This document shows, in pieces, positions 35,922-44,108 of a stretch of DNA of 64,000 nt. Origin of the DNA: Akkermansia sp. GTDB lineage: Bacteria; Verrucomicrobiota; Verrucomicrobiia; Verrucomicrobiales; Akkermansiaceae. Each line of letters opens with the position of its first letter. Position 1 is the first letter of the stretch. The stretch is taken from NCBI GenBank assembly GCA_017415555.1, contig JAFQGF010000028.1, positions 1 through 64,000 on the forward strand, in the 5' to 3' direction. The position numbers and the translations under genes are program-made. The notes under the pieces are model-generated. The model worked only from the letters and a program-made list of their open reading frames with translations. It was not told where the DNA came from and ran no database searches.

Positions 35922-36701
35922 ATGACAGAGCAAAGCGGACAGCCCGTAGAAGAGTTTACCATAGTGCAGGCCATCTTTGTGCGCCGGCGCAACTGCCTGC
36001 TGTTGCGGGCAGATTTTTCGCCCCTGTTTGTAGACTACTATCTGCACCTCATGCAGCATAAGCAGCGTAATGCAGAGGCGGAGGATTCCATGTTCAAGCA
36101 GCTGCTGGCCTTTTTTACCCTTCATCTCGTCTCGCGTCCCTGGCAGGAATACCATGCCTGGACCCTCAATATCAAAGACCCTATGCTGGCCAACTATTTT
36201 GTGTCCGGCTCATCGCTTACGGAGGATGTCATCGGGCGCGTATTTACTAAAGATGTAAGGGAACCGGAGAAGAATATGCTCTTTGCTCAGAACCTCAGAA
36301 CCGGCAAGGAGCCACAGACCTCCGTTATCATTCTTCCCGGCAATACCACCACAGAATGGGTAGAGGACTTTTACCGCCAGAGTGAGCAGCGCCAGGCTCG
36401 CGCTTTCCGGCTCGATGGCGATATGTATGCTCTCATTACCGCCCAGCCCGGGGCAGACCACGACTGGCTCAGTGAGCTCAGTGCCCAGGATGTGGCGGAT
36501 ATTGAGCAAAACGAAGAGGTAAAAGTGCTTGAGACTCGCAAGTTTGTCTTCCGCTGCGGTTGCACGCTGGAGAAGATATTGCCGACCATCCGCACCATGC
36601 AGAAGGACTTTGCTGATTTGCTGTCGGAGCAGGGGTATCTGGAAGCATCCTGTCCGCGTTGCGGGGCCGCCTATCGTGTCACGCCGGAAATGCTCAGGTA
36701 A
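35922..36701 (+). CDS. hslO: Redox-regulated chaperone Hsp33
   Basis: A 259-residue holdase activated by oxidative unfolding. The C-terminal zinc switch is visible as CGC (near 219-221) followed, after about 32 residues, by CPRCG, the Hsp33 pattern CxC...CxxC. The N-terminal domain (VQAIFVRRRNCLLLRADFSPL) fits the family loosely, and the usual GxxGLG-like loop is not obvious, so the substrate domain is divergent. The frame is open upstream to 35850, but the ATG at 35922 lies downstream of the promoter. It converges on the RmlD-like gene. Confidence 0.85.
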   Translation: MTEQSGQPVEEFTIVQAIFVRRRNCLLLRADFSPLFVDYYLHLMQHKQRNAEAEDSMFKQLLAFFTLHLVSRPWQEYHAWTLNIKDPMLANYFVSGSSLTEDVIGRVFTKDVREPEKNMLFAQNLRTGKEPQTSVIILPGNTTTEWVEDFYRQSEQRQARAFRLDGDMYALITAQPGADHDWLSELSAQDVADIEQNEEVKVLETRKFVFRCGCTLEKILPTIRTMQKDFADLLSEQGYLEASCPRCGAAYRVTPEMLR

Positions 36702-36750
36702 ACACCTGCCGCTTATTCTTTTGCCGCGATATGTCACCAGCCGGGGACTG

Positions 36751-37632
36751 TTAACGGCCGATAGATTGTAAATACCGCAGTGTTACACTGCGTAGGGTGC
36801 TTTCTGCAGTGGGCATGGCGATACCCAGCGAGCGCAGTTTCTCGTTGCTCATGGCAGTATGGCGGGGCCTTTCTGCACGGAAGAATGTAGCGCTCTTCAG
36901 TTGTTGGCGTTCTATGGCGGGAAGTTGAGGGAGAGCCCCGGCTTCCGCGGCAAATTGAAGGACCAGCGTAGCACAGTCGTGCCAGCTGAGCGGGTTGCCA
37001 CCGGAGCAGGCGTGTAATATGCCGTTCACCGGGAGCGGAAGCAGCTTCAGAATAGCACTTGCAATGTCGGCGGCATCGGTAGGCATGGAGTATTTGTCCG
37101 CAATGGCTGCCAGAGGCCGAGCGGCCAGCGCGTTTGCCAGTGTGCTCTCTACAAAGGAGGCTTTTGCCGGGTTGCCGCATACCCATGATACACGCAGAAT
37201 GAGAGCGTCCGGCAGGGCTTCTGTTACCTGTAGTTCGCCCTCACGCTTGCTCTCACCATACACATTGACCGGTTTGCAGCGGGTCGTTTCGTTCTTGAGC
37301 CCGGGGCGCATACCTTCCAGAACATAATCGGTGGAGAGGTGTACAAAACGAGCTCCGGTATGGCGGCATGCCAGAGCCATGGCAGACGGGGCAACGGCAT
37401 TGAGCAGGTGTGCTGTCAGTGGGTCATCCCCGCATGCTTCCAGTCCACTCAGCGCAGCACAATTCACTACTGCATCCGCTTTGCTGCTCAGTACCCGGTC
37501 GCTCAGCAAATTTGTTTGCAGTAAGTCGCAGTCAGAGTGGGTGGGGGCTTCCACCTCCCAGCCGGCTGCCAGAGCGGCATTGCGCACGACTTGTCCTGTG
37601 CGGCCACTGCCGCCGAAAAGAAGCATTTTCAT
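36751..37632 (-). CDS. rfbD: dTDP-4-dehydrorhamnose reductase-like protein (RmlD family)
   Basis: Extended SDR enzyme that, in the canonical case, reduces dTDP-4-dehydrorhamnose to dTDP-L-rhamnose with NAD(P)H. The 293-residue protein starts MKMLLFGGSGRTGQVV (GxxGxxG), and has VVNCAALSGLEACGDD, FVHLSTDYVLEG and the catalytic YGESK. Length and motifs fit RmlD. rmlA, rmlB and rmlC are absent from the window, so its place in a rhamnose pathway is inferred. It lies near three glycosyltransferases, one of which is rhamnosyltransferase-like. Confidence 0.85.
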   Translation of the reverse strand: MKMLLFGGSGRTGQVVRNAALAAGWEVEAPTHSDCDLLQTNLLSDRVLSSKADAVVNCAALSGLEACGDDPLTAHLLNAVAPSAMALACRHTGARFVHLSTDYVLEGMRPGLKNETTRCKPVNVYGESKREGELQVTEALPDALILRVSWVCGNPAKASFVESTLANALAARPLAAIADKYSMPTDAADIASAILKLLPLPVNGILHACSGGNPLSWHDCATLVLQFAAEAGALPQLPAIERQQLKSATFFRAERPRHTAMSNEKLRSLGIAMPTAESTLRSVTLRYLQSIGR

Positions 37633-38068
37633 TTGTTTATTTTCTCAATGTATGATTTTACCGTAGGGGAAAAACATGAACTTATATAATGAGGCGCAGA
37701 GAGTTGTGTCCTGCAAGGCTATGTGCCATGTATTCTATCTGCGAGTATAGCAGAAGGCAAGAAACAACTGTGTCACGATGTCTATTTGTGTTCCTGAGGC
37801 GTTTTTTTTCTTTTATTTGGAGGAATATATCAAAATGACATTCTAATTATTAGTCCTCGGGATAATGTAGATGTGCAGTTGTCGCTTGGAAACTATCATG
37901 ACCGATATGTCCTATGGCTGTTTTGTTTTATGTGTCACTAAGTTATGGCGTGATAGGAGTGCGGGTGGATGAGAGTCTGCTGTAGCATGGTATGTTAATG
38001 TTTTGGCTCGAAAAGAGGCGTTGGAAGCATGAAAAATAAGAAAAAAAGATGTAAAACAAAATTTATGC
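37633..38068. other. AT-rich intergenic region without a recognisable gene
   Basis: About 440 bases between the RmlD-like and HTH genes. No reading frame of good composition, tRNA or strong hairpin is seen. It contains the divergent starts of the two flanking genes and could hold a small RNA, but there is no direct sign of one. Confidence 0.5.
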
Positions 38069-38097
38069 TTGCCATCTGTATAAGAAATGAGTAAACT
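38069..38097 (+). promoter_or_regulatory. Promoter of the transposase-like HTH gene
   Basis: TTGCCA (38069-38074), 17-bp spacer, TAAACT (38092-38097), 29 nt before the ATG. Confidence 0.65.
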
Positions 38098-38126
38098 GAT
38101 TTCACCACACAAAATAATTGTTTCTC

Positions 38127-38531
38127 ATGAAAGATAGAGCTAATTATTCTCCGGAAGAGAAGTTGAAGATTGTGCAGCTCGTGCTGTCCAAGAAGGCAAA
38201 GATTCAGGATATTGCAAAGGATAAGGGGATTGCTCCCACGCTGATTTCGCTGTGGAAAAAGCAGGCTCAGGATGCCATGGAGGCTCGCTTCCAGCCGCAA
38301 CCCAAGGGGCGTCGTAAGTGCACCCCGGAGGCTGCTCCCGTGACTGCAGATACCCGCAGCCTGAAGAACGAAGCTCGTAAGGCCAAGATTAAGGCTGCAC
38401 ACCTGGAGACCTCTGTCAAAGAGATGAAGGCACGCTGCGCCCGTCTGGAGGAGGCCCTGTCCGCTCTTACAGCTGCAATGGGCTACAAGATGGTGAAGGT
38501 GCGCACTCCCCGTAAGGGTCGCAAGGCGTAA
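38127..38531 (+). CDS. Orphan IS3 OrfA-like HTH protein
   Basis: A 134-residue protein. Residues 5-50 (YSPEEKLKIVQLVLSKKAK, IQDIAKDKGIAPTLISLWKK) match the helix-turn-helix of IS3-family OrfA transposase subunits. A linker, a leucine-zipper-like helix (about 80-118) and a basic end (KVRTPRKGRKA) follow. No OrfB integrase, no inverted repeats and no IS boundary are seen, and the gene has its own promoter. It has probably been domesticated as a DNA-binding regulator; a relic of an IS is the alternative. Codon use is like that of the neighbours. Confidence 0.75.
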   Translation: MKDRANYSPEEKLKIVQLVLSKKAKIQDIAKDKGIAPTLISLWKKQAQDAMEARFQPQPKGRRKCTPEAAPVTADTRSLKNEARKAKIKAAHLETSVKEMKARCARLEEALSALTAAMGYKMVKVRTPRKGRKA

Positions 38532-38539
38532 GCTTCCTG

Positions 38540-38562
38540 CCCATGTTCCATAGGAACATGGG
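38540..38562 (+). terminator. Hairpin after the HTH gene
   Basis: CCCATGTTCC and GGAACATGGG form a perfect 10-bp stem with a 3-nt loop, 8 nt after the stop codon. The T-run is missing, so it may protect the mRNA end or act with a second GC-rich hairpin near 38578-38622. Confidence 0.6.
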
Positions 38563-38753
38563 GACTTAAAATATCTGCCCTCTCTCGCAATGGTCGTTGT
38601 ACCGGGCGGGAGGGGGTGTTTTGCATACGCACCGTAGTAAAAGTTTGAAAGGTTGACACTATTTTAGATAGACATTGCTCATTTCTGAAGTAAAATGGTG
38701 CAAGTTCATAGGGTGCTGCACAGCGCCGATTTTTTTACAAGATATTCTTGAGT

Positions 38754-40973
38754 ATGACTAAACACATATTAAAGCATTGGGCGCGCCAATTCGGCGCCAT
38801 GGCAGCTCTTGCAACGGCTGCCTTGGTGTCGTGTACTCCGGCTTCCCATGCAGCTCCGGATTATAACCAGATAGGAAAGCAGTTTTCGCTGGTATTGCAG
38901 AATGCTCATTTCTCTCGTGCTCGTTTCTCTCTTGCTATGTACGAGAAGTTTCTCGATTGTTATCTGCAGAGCGTCGACCCGCAGCACCTGTATTTTACCG
39001 AGGCCGATGTTAATGAGCTGCGCCGCAAATATGCGTCCTCATTTGGGGACTACCTGCTTGCCGGCGAGACCAAAACGCTGGCTGTCGAACTGTATACGGA
39101 GTTTTCCACCAGAGCTCTGCGCCATATAGCACAGGCTGAGAAAATGCTGGCGGAGTACGCGGAAGCGCTTCCCGCCTTCGATACCAATCGTACCACACCG
39201 CGTTCTCGCCGTAAATTGCCCCGCGCAGCCAATGCGGCAGAGCTGAATCAGGCCTGGCGCGATATGATAGATGACATGGTGCTTACCGAGCTTATTCGTC
39301 GTGAAAATGTAGCCCGTCTGGCTGCCGAAAAGGGTAAGCCGGATCCCAACGCGAACGAAATCCCTGTGGCGGAGAAGCTTCAGGCTCGCATCAAGCGCCT
39401 GCGCAACGAAGTACAGGAGGCCGATACCGAGGATATGGTGTCCACGCTCCTCAATTCGGTCGCGCTCACCTACGACCCCCACAGTGATTACATGGGTGCC
39501 CGCGAGGAGCAGCGCTTTAAGGACATGATTAAAGCATCCATCGTGGGTATCGGTGCCCAGCTTCGCGAGGATGACGATGGTTCCACCCGTATCGAAGGTA
39601 TCGTGAAGGGCGGCCCTGCTGCCAAAAATGGTAAACTGAAGCTTGGGGATCGCATCGTGGCCGTGGATTCTTCTAACAACGGCAACTGGACGGATATCAT
39701 GTACATGAGCATTGATAAGGTGGTAGACCTTATCCGCGGCAAGAAGGGGGTATCCGTCAAGCTGCGTGTGCTGGAGGCCGAGAGCGGCGAGCAGAAAGAG
39801 GTCGTTATCGTGCGCGACGAGGTTCCTATGTCCGAATCGCTGGCCAGTGCCAAGATTGTGGATATTCACAATCCCGGGGAAGCTCCGTACCGTATCGGCA
39901 TTCTCACTCTTCCCTCCTTCTACATTGACCTGGACAGTGGCGATGTGCGCTGTGCTTCCGATGTGAAGAAGCTCCTGGACCGCATGAACAAGGAAGGCGT
40001 GAAGGGGCTCGTCGTGGATTTGCGTTTTAATGGTGGCGGTTCGCTGGATGAAGTTCGCAAGATGGTGGGCTTTTTCACCGGTGCGGGCCCAGTGGTTCAG
40101 GTGCGAGACTCCCGTGGCCATGTGGAGCGGCTTACCGTCAGCGGTCGCAGGCGGTTCAATGGCGATGTCGTGGTGATTACCAATCGCCTCAGCGCTTCCG
40201 CTTCGGAGATTTTTGCCGGTGCTATGGCAGACTATGGGCGCGCAGTGGTGGTGGGTGATGAGTCTACCTTTGGCAAGGGAACGGTACAGATTCCCCGTAG
40301 CCTGGCAGATTATATGCCCTACTTCTCCACTCGCGAGGGGTGCGGCATGATTAAGGTGACCGTGCAGAAGTTCTACCGCGTCAATGGAGCCTCTACACAG
40401 CTGAAGGGTGTGGAGAGCGATATTGTGCTTCCCATGTCCACGGCGGCTCTTCCCATAGGCGAGGCAGAGCAGGACTACGCCATGCCGTATGATGAGATAG
40501 CACCGGCTCCCCACTATGTTAAGAATCCCCGCATAGCTCGTATTCTGCCGGAGTTGCGCAAACTCAGCGCAGCACGCGTGGCGGCCGACAAGGACCTGCA
40601 GTACAGCAAGTGGTTCATAGATTACCGCCGCAAGATTACAGAGGAGAACCGCGACTCCCTGAACAAGGCTACCCGTCTGGCTGAGGACGCCGCCCTGCGT
40701 GCCCGCCAGAAAGCTCATAACGAGGAGCGCAAGGCTCGCTATGCCAAAATGGCAGAGGAAGATGCCCGTAACCTCACGGTGTACCGCCTGACGCTTAAGG
40801 ATGTCAATGCCGCTAAGCTGCCGATTGCCAGTAAGGATGATGATGATAAGTTCATGGATTCTGCGGAGGACCCCGAGGCGGCTCTGGAGGATAAAGTGGA
40901 TTATCCCTCGAATCTGGACCCCATCCTGCGCGAGGCTCTCTACATTGTGCGCGACATGATGAAGCGCCCCTGA
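38754..40973 (+). CDS. prc: Tail-specific (C-terminal processing) protease, Prc/CtpA family
   Basis: Periplasmic protease of the S41 family acting on C-terminal ends of envelope proteins. The 739-residue protein begins with a lipoprotein signal (AALATAALVSC). An N-terminal helical domain, a PDZ domain (about 255-340, IVKGGPAAKNGKLKLGDRIVAVD) and the S41 domain follow. The S41 domain carries the Ser in RLSASASEIFAGAMADYGRA and the Lys in STFGKGTVQ. The C-terminal DUF3340-like region has the charged helices usual in the Prc subclass. The length agrees with E. coli Prc rather than with smaller CtpA proteins. Confidence 0.93.
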   Translation: MTKHILKHWARQFGAMAALATAALVSCTPASHAAPDYNQIGKQFSLVLQNAHFSRARFSLAMYEKFLDCYLQSVDPQHLYFTEADVNELRRKYASSFGDYLLAGETKTLAVELYTEFSTRALRHIAQAEKMLAEYAEALPAFDTNRTTPRSRRKLPRAANAAELNQAWRDMIDDMVLTELIRRENVARLAAEKGKPDPNANEIPVAEKLQARIKRLRNEVQEADTEDMVSTLLNSVALTYDPHSDYMGAREEQRFKDMIKASIVGIGAQLREDDDGSTRIEGIVKGGPAAKNGKLKLGDRIVAVDSSNNGNWTDIMYMSIDKVVDLIRGKKGVSVKLRVLEAESGEQKEVVIVRDEVPMSESLASAKIVDIHNPGEAPYRIGILTLPSFYIDLDSGDVRCASDVKKLLDRMNKEGVKGLVVDLRFNGGGSLDEVRKMVGFFTGAGPVVQVRDSRGHVERLTVSGRRRFNGDVVVITNRLSASASEIFAGAMADYGRAVVVGDESTFGKGTVQIPRSLADYMPYFSTREGCGMIKVTVQKFYRVNGASTQLKGVESDIVLPMSTAALPIGEAEQDYAMPYDEIAPAPHYVKNPRIARILPELRKLSAARVAADKDLQYSKWFIDYRRKITEENRDSLNKATRLAEDAALRARQKAHNEERKARYAKMAEEDARNLTVYRLTLKDVNAAKLPIASKDDDDKFMDSAEDPEAALEDKVDYPSNLDPILREALYIVRDMMKRP

Positions 40974-41007
40974 CAGATGTCATCCGCTTTGAAAAATCAA
41001 TGATTGG

Positions 41008-41040
41008 CAAAGCCCATTCAGCAGATGAGTGGGCTTTGCT
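41008..41040 (+). terminator. Terminator of prc
   Basis: GCAAAGCCCA and TGGGCTTTGC pair around a loop of about 12 nt; the T-tail is short. It lies between prc and radC. Confidence 0.6.
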
Positions 41041-41066
41041 GCTTCATCCGAAAGAATAGGTACGAT

Positions 41067-41795
41067 ATGGAACACCAGGTTGCAGGAGGAACACCCCTCA
41101 AAGCATTACCGATAGAGAGGCTGCCGCGGGAGAAGCTGCTGGCGCTCGGGCGTTCGGCACTCAGTGATGAGGAATTGCTGGCCATCTTTCTTCGCACGGG
41201 GCTTCCCGGTTGTAATGTGCTGGAACTGGCAGCCAGAATAAAGCAGGCGGCCGGTTCTCTGGCGGCTCTGGGCGCGATGGATGCGGATGAGCTGGGAGCC
41301 CTCCACAAAGGGATGGGAAAGGCCAAGGCCGCCACATTGGCCGCTGTGTTTGAGCTGGGGCAGCGCGCGGCTCGTGAGGATATGATACGCCACCAGCTGG
41401 CCACGGCGGAATCTGTTTATAATCTTTTGGTGGGGGAGATGCGTTACGAGACTCAGGAGGTGCTTCTTCTTCTGCTGCTCGACAGCCGGGGCATGCTGAT
41501 GCGTAAAGAACGCATTGCTGCCGGCACGCTTACCCGAGTGTTGGTCCATCCGCGCAATGTTTTCACCCCGGTGCTCAGGTATAATGCAGCTCGGTTTATT
41601 CTGGTACACAATCATCCCAGCGGAAACGCCACTCCCAGCAAGGCGGATGACGAGCTGACCCGCACCATCAACGTTGCTGCCGAACTCATGTGCATGCGCT
41701 TTCAGGATCACGTTATTATCGGTGCTCCTACCGCAGAACGTCGCAAGCCCTATTTCAGCTATGCCGAGGAGGGTAACCTGGCGAGCCTCAGGTAA
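41067..41795 (+). CDS. radC: DNA repair protein RadC (JAMM/MPN family)
   Basis: A 242-residue RadC-like protein. The N-terminal helical part (REKLLALGRSALSDEELLAIFLRTG) precedes a metal-binding JAMM domain with HNHPSGNATPSKAD near 180-193. The family is common, but the biochemical role is unsettled; RadC is often linked to DNA repair or mobile DNA. The ATG at 41067 is chosen; a longer frame from a TTG at 41004 would overlap the terminator of prc. The tatD-like gene follows after 40 nt. Confidence 0.92.
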   Translation: MEHQVAGGTPLKALPIERLPREKLLALGRSALSDEELLAIFLRTGLPGCNVLELAARIKQAAGSLAALGAMDADELGALHKGMGKAKAATLAAVFELGQRAAREDMIRHQLATAESVYNLLVGEMRYETQEVLLLLLLDSRGMLMRKERIAAGTLTRVLVHPRNVFTPVLRYNAARFILVHNHPSGNATPSKADDELTRTINVAAELMCMRFQDHVIIGAPTAERRKPYFSYAEEGNLASLR

Positions 41796-41835
41796 CCGAG
41801 CCGGTGGCGGCAAAACTTCCCATTGCATATCAGTC

Positions 41836-42450
41836 ATGAAAGATTATCACACCCACCACCCGAATCCTGCCGGAGGAAGCATTTGCGCTGTGACCAGCGA
41901 AGACTGGCCGCGAATTGCGGATACTCCCGGTATGACTCCCTGTTTCGGGATTCATCCCTGGCATGCGCATGAGGTGGATGTGGCAGAAGTCGCATTTGAG
42001 CTGGATGATTGGCTTTCCCGGTATCCCGGGGCAGATGTGGGAGAGACCGGCCTGGATGCCTCGGAGCGCTACAAAAGTACGCTGGAACAGCAGCGTCTGC
42101 TGCTGCACGTACACCTGGGAGCTGCTTTTCGCCACGAGCGTTGTGTCCACCTGCACGGAGTGAGAGCCTGGGCGGAGCTTCTGCATATTCTGAAGGAACG
42201 TGCCCGTTGCAATACTTTACCTCGTATCCATCTGCATGCCTGGAACGGCTCGCATGAGATGGCTCGGGAGTTTCTGGCTCTCGGAGCAATCTTTTCTGTC
42301 GGCCTCCGGGAACTCAATCACCCCCATGCCGAAGAGCGCTACGCCCGCATACCGGAGGGGCGCCTCTTCCCGGAGAGCGATGATGCTCCGGCAGACTGGC
42401 CCCGCACCCTTGCTCTGTTCCGTTTGTTGCGCGGCGGATTGATTCTGTGA
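41836..42450 (+). CDS. TatD-family metal-dependent hydrolase-like protein
   Basis: A 204-residue TIM-barrel protein of the TatD family (metal-dependent nucleases). Visible motifs are DYHTHHPN at the start (first metal pair), FGIHPWHAH, the metal-bridging VGETGLDAS (near 68-76) and HLHAWNG late in the barrel. It is shorter than typical TatD (about 260), and the HxHxD-type first motif ends with Pro/Asn instead of Asp, so it belongs to a reduced subfamily. Activity is not certain. Confidence 0.8.
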   Translation: MKDYHTHHPNPAGGSICAVTSEDWPRIADTPGMTPCFGIHPWHAHEVDVAEVAFELDDWLSRYPGADVGETGLDASERYKSTLEQQRLLLHVHLGAAFRHERCVHLHGVRAWAELLHILKERARCNTLPRIHLHAWNGSHEMAREFLALGAIFSVGLRELNHPHAEERYARIPEGRLFPESDDAPADWPRTLALFRLLRGGLIL

Positions 42451-42467
42451 AGCCGCATAGATAGAAC

Positions 42468-42496
42468 TTGACTCCAGCCGTTGTTAGGCGTATAGT
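42468..42496 (+). promoter_or_regulatory. Promoter of the amidase gene
   Basis: TTGACT (42468-42473), 17-bp spacer, TATAGT (42491-42496), 10 nt before the ATG. Confidence 0.8.
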
Positions 42497-42506
42497 GAGC
42501 GGCGCT

Positions 42507-43415
42507 ATGAATAAGGTGCTTCTGTTGGTGGCTGTTTGCTTTGCCGTGTTGGGTATGAGCAGCTGTAGTGCGCCTCGGGGGACGGCAGACGGCCCTGTGG
42601 TGCTGGACATCGGGCACTGTGTGGGAGCCGGTGGCGCCAAATCGCCCCGTGCCGTAAAAGGGAAGCGCCTCCAGGAGCTGGACTGGTGGTACGAGTATGT
42701 ATACTACACCAGGAAAGTTATTGAGGATGCCGGTTACAAGGTGTTGGTGTGCAATCGGGGAGATGAGCCGGAAACATCTCCGCTGGCGGATTGGGCCGAG
42801 CGGGCCGATGTGCACCACCTCGGGCACCCGGACACCGGCAACCGCTATCCCTCAGATTATTATGCTGACCGCGTGGCCGGCGGCATCGTGAGCGCAGATT
42901 ATGCCATCTCCCGCCGGGCCTCCTGTGCCGTGTTTCTACACCATAACAGTGACCGCGGCTGGCGGCGCCGGGGTGGCTCCAAAAGCCTGATTATCTGCAA
43001 TAAACACAACGGCCCCCGCCTGGCGCAGTGCCTGGCAGACACGCTTAACTCCGAGGTGCTGAATCATGGCATGCCTAACGGCAACAGAGAGTGCCGCGTG
43101 CAGGTGCGCAGTGTGGATGCCCAGCGCTCTGCCGGCTGGATGAATGCCTGCGATGATTCCGGTATCCCGGCCGCCGTGGTGGAAGCTGCATTTCTGAACA
43201 ATGCGGCGCATGTCCGCTACCTCAGCAATCCTTCCACGGCCCGCCGATACGCCGAAGCTGTGGGCCGCGGTATTGTGCGCTATCTGCGCACCAGCGGGCA
43301 CGAACCCCGTCACTACCGCGAAGACACAGACAAACCGGATGCCGGCTCCTACGGCTACTCCGCCGAATCCCGCCGCATCCGTGTTCCCGGCGCGGAGAAT
43401 CTCTTCCAATCCTGA
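42507..43415 (+). CDS. N-acetylmuramoyl-L-alanine amidase lipoprotein (Amidase_3)
   Basis: A 302-residue zinc amidase that cuts the bond between muramic acid and the stem peptide. It carries a lipoprotein signal (LLVAVCFAVLGMSSC). The Amidase_3 domain has the first metal His in VLDIGHCVG, a Glu in RLQELDWWY, the His in VFLHHNSD and the catalytic Glu in VVEAAFLNNAAHVRYL. The C-terminal 60 residues are a low-complexity, charged extension (HYREDTDKPDAGSYGYS). It probably acts in cell separation or wall turnover. The 42-bp repeat array follows immediately. Confidence 0.9.
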   Translation: MNKVLLLVAVCFAVLGMSSCSAPRGTADGPVVLDIGHCVGAGGAKSPRAVKGKRLQELDWWYEYVYYTRKVIEDAGYKVLVCNRGDEPETSPLADWAERADVHHLGHPDTGNRYPSDYYADRVAGGIVSADYAISRRASCAVFLHHNSDRGWRRRGGSKSLIICNKHNGPRLAQCLADTLNSEVLNHGMPNGNRECRVQVRSVDAQRSAGWMNACDDSGIPAAVVEAAFLNNAAHVRYLSNPSTARRYAEAVGRGIVRYLRTSGHEPRHYREDTDKPDAGSYGYSAESRRIRVPGAENLFQS

Positions 43416-43427
43416 TTCTCTGCTCTC

Positions 43428-44008
43428 ATGTAAAGAAAACGGCGTTTTTTTACACGAGCGGAGGTGTCATGTAAAGAAAACGGCGATTTTTTACACGAGC
43501 GGTGGCATCATGTAAAGAAAACGGCGATTTTTTTACATGAGCGGGTGTGTCATGTAAAGAAAACAGCGATTTTTTTACACGAGCGGTGGCATCATGTAAA
43601 GAAAACGGCGATTTTTTTACACGAGCGGGGGTGTCATGTAAAGAAAACCGCGATTTTTTTACGCGAGCGGGGGTGTCATGTAAAGAAAACAGCGATTTTT
43701 TTACGCGAGCGGGGGTGTCATGTAAAGAAAACAGCGATTTTTTTACACGAGCGGGTGTGTCATGTAAAGAAAACAGCGATTTTTTTACACGAGAAGGGGG
43801 TGTCATGTAAAGAAAACAGCGATTTTTTTACGCGAGCGGGGGCGTCATGTAAAGAAAACCGCGATTTTTTTACACGAACGGTGGCATCATGTAAAGAAAA
43901 CGGCGATTTTTTTACGCGAGCGGGGGTATCATGTAAAGAAAACGGCGATTTTTTTTACATGAGCGGGTGTGTCATGTAAAGAAAACCGCGATTTTTTTAC
44001 ACGAGGCG
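43428..44008. repeat. 42-bp tandem array, 14 units
   Basis: Fourteen head-to-tail units of about 42 bp fill the gap between the amidase and amylase genes. Each contains TGTAAAGAAAAC, a short core (variants CGGCGA, CAGCGA, CCGCGA) and TTTTTTTACA, then a variable GCGAGCGG-type spacer. The first two parts pair to an AT-rich stem of 10-11 bp, so every unit is a hairpin. The core and spacer differ between units in a mosaic way. Because 42 is a multiple of three, long reading frames run through the array in several frames and on both strands; none looks like a real protein. Confidence 0.93.
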
Positions 44009-44072
44009 CGGTGGTGGCTTTGCACGGGTATTCTGCTGCCGCGCTTCGGGTGGCAAAATGCGGCTTCCGCGC

Positions 44073-44101
44073 TTGCCAACGCGCGGTGCTTGTGTTAAAC
44101 T
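44073..44101 (+). promoter_or_regulatory. Promoter of the alpha-amylase family gene
   Basis: TTGCCA (44073-44078), 17-bp spacer, TAAACT (44096-44101), then exactly 7 nt to the ATG at 44109. It begins 65 bp after the repeat array. Confidence 0.8.
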
Positions 44102-44108
44102 GTGCAGC

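Noticed and set aside
38653..38681. TTGACA at 38653 as promoter of the tail-specific protease
   Set aside because: No acceptable -10 box lies 16-18 bp downstream, so the promoter of this gene remains unassigned.
43464..43979. Frames of 118-171 residues running through the 42-bp array as a repeat protein
   Set aside because: Open frames exist in several frames and on both strands only because the unit is 42 bp and contains no stop. There is no promoter, start context or sensible protein composition.
43428..44008. The 42-bp array as a CRISPR
   Set aside because: The sequence between the repeated parts is itself repetitive and there are no unique spacers or cas genes.
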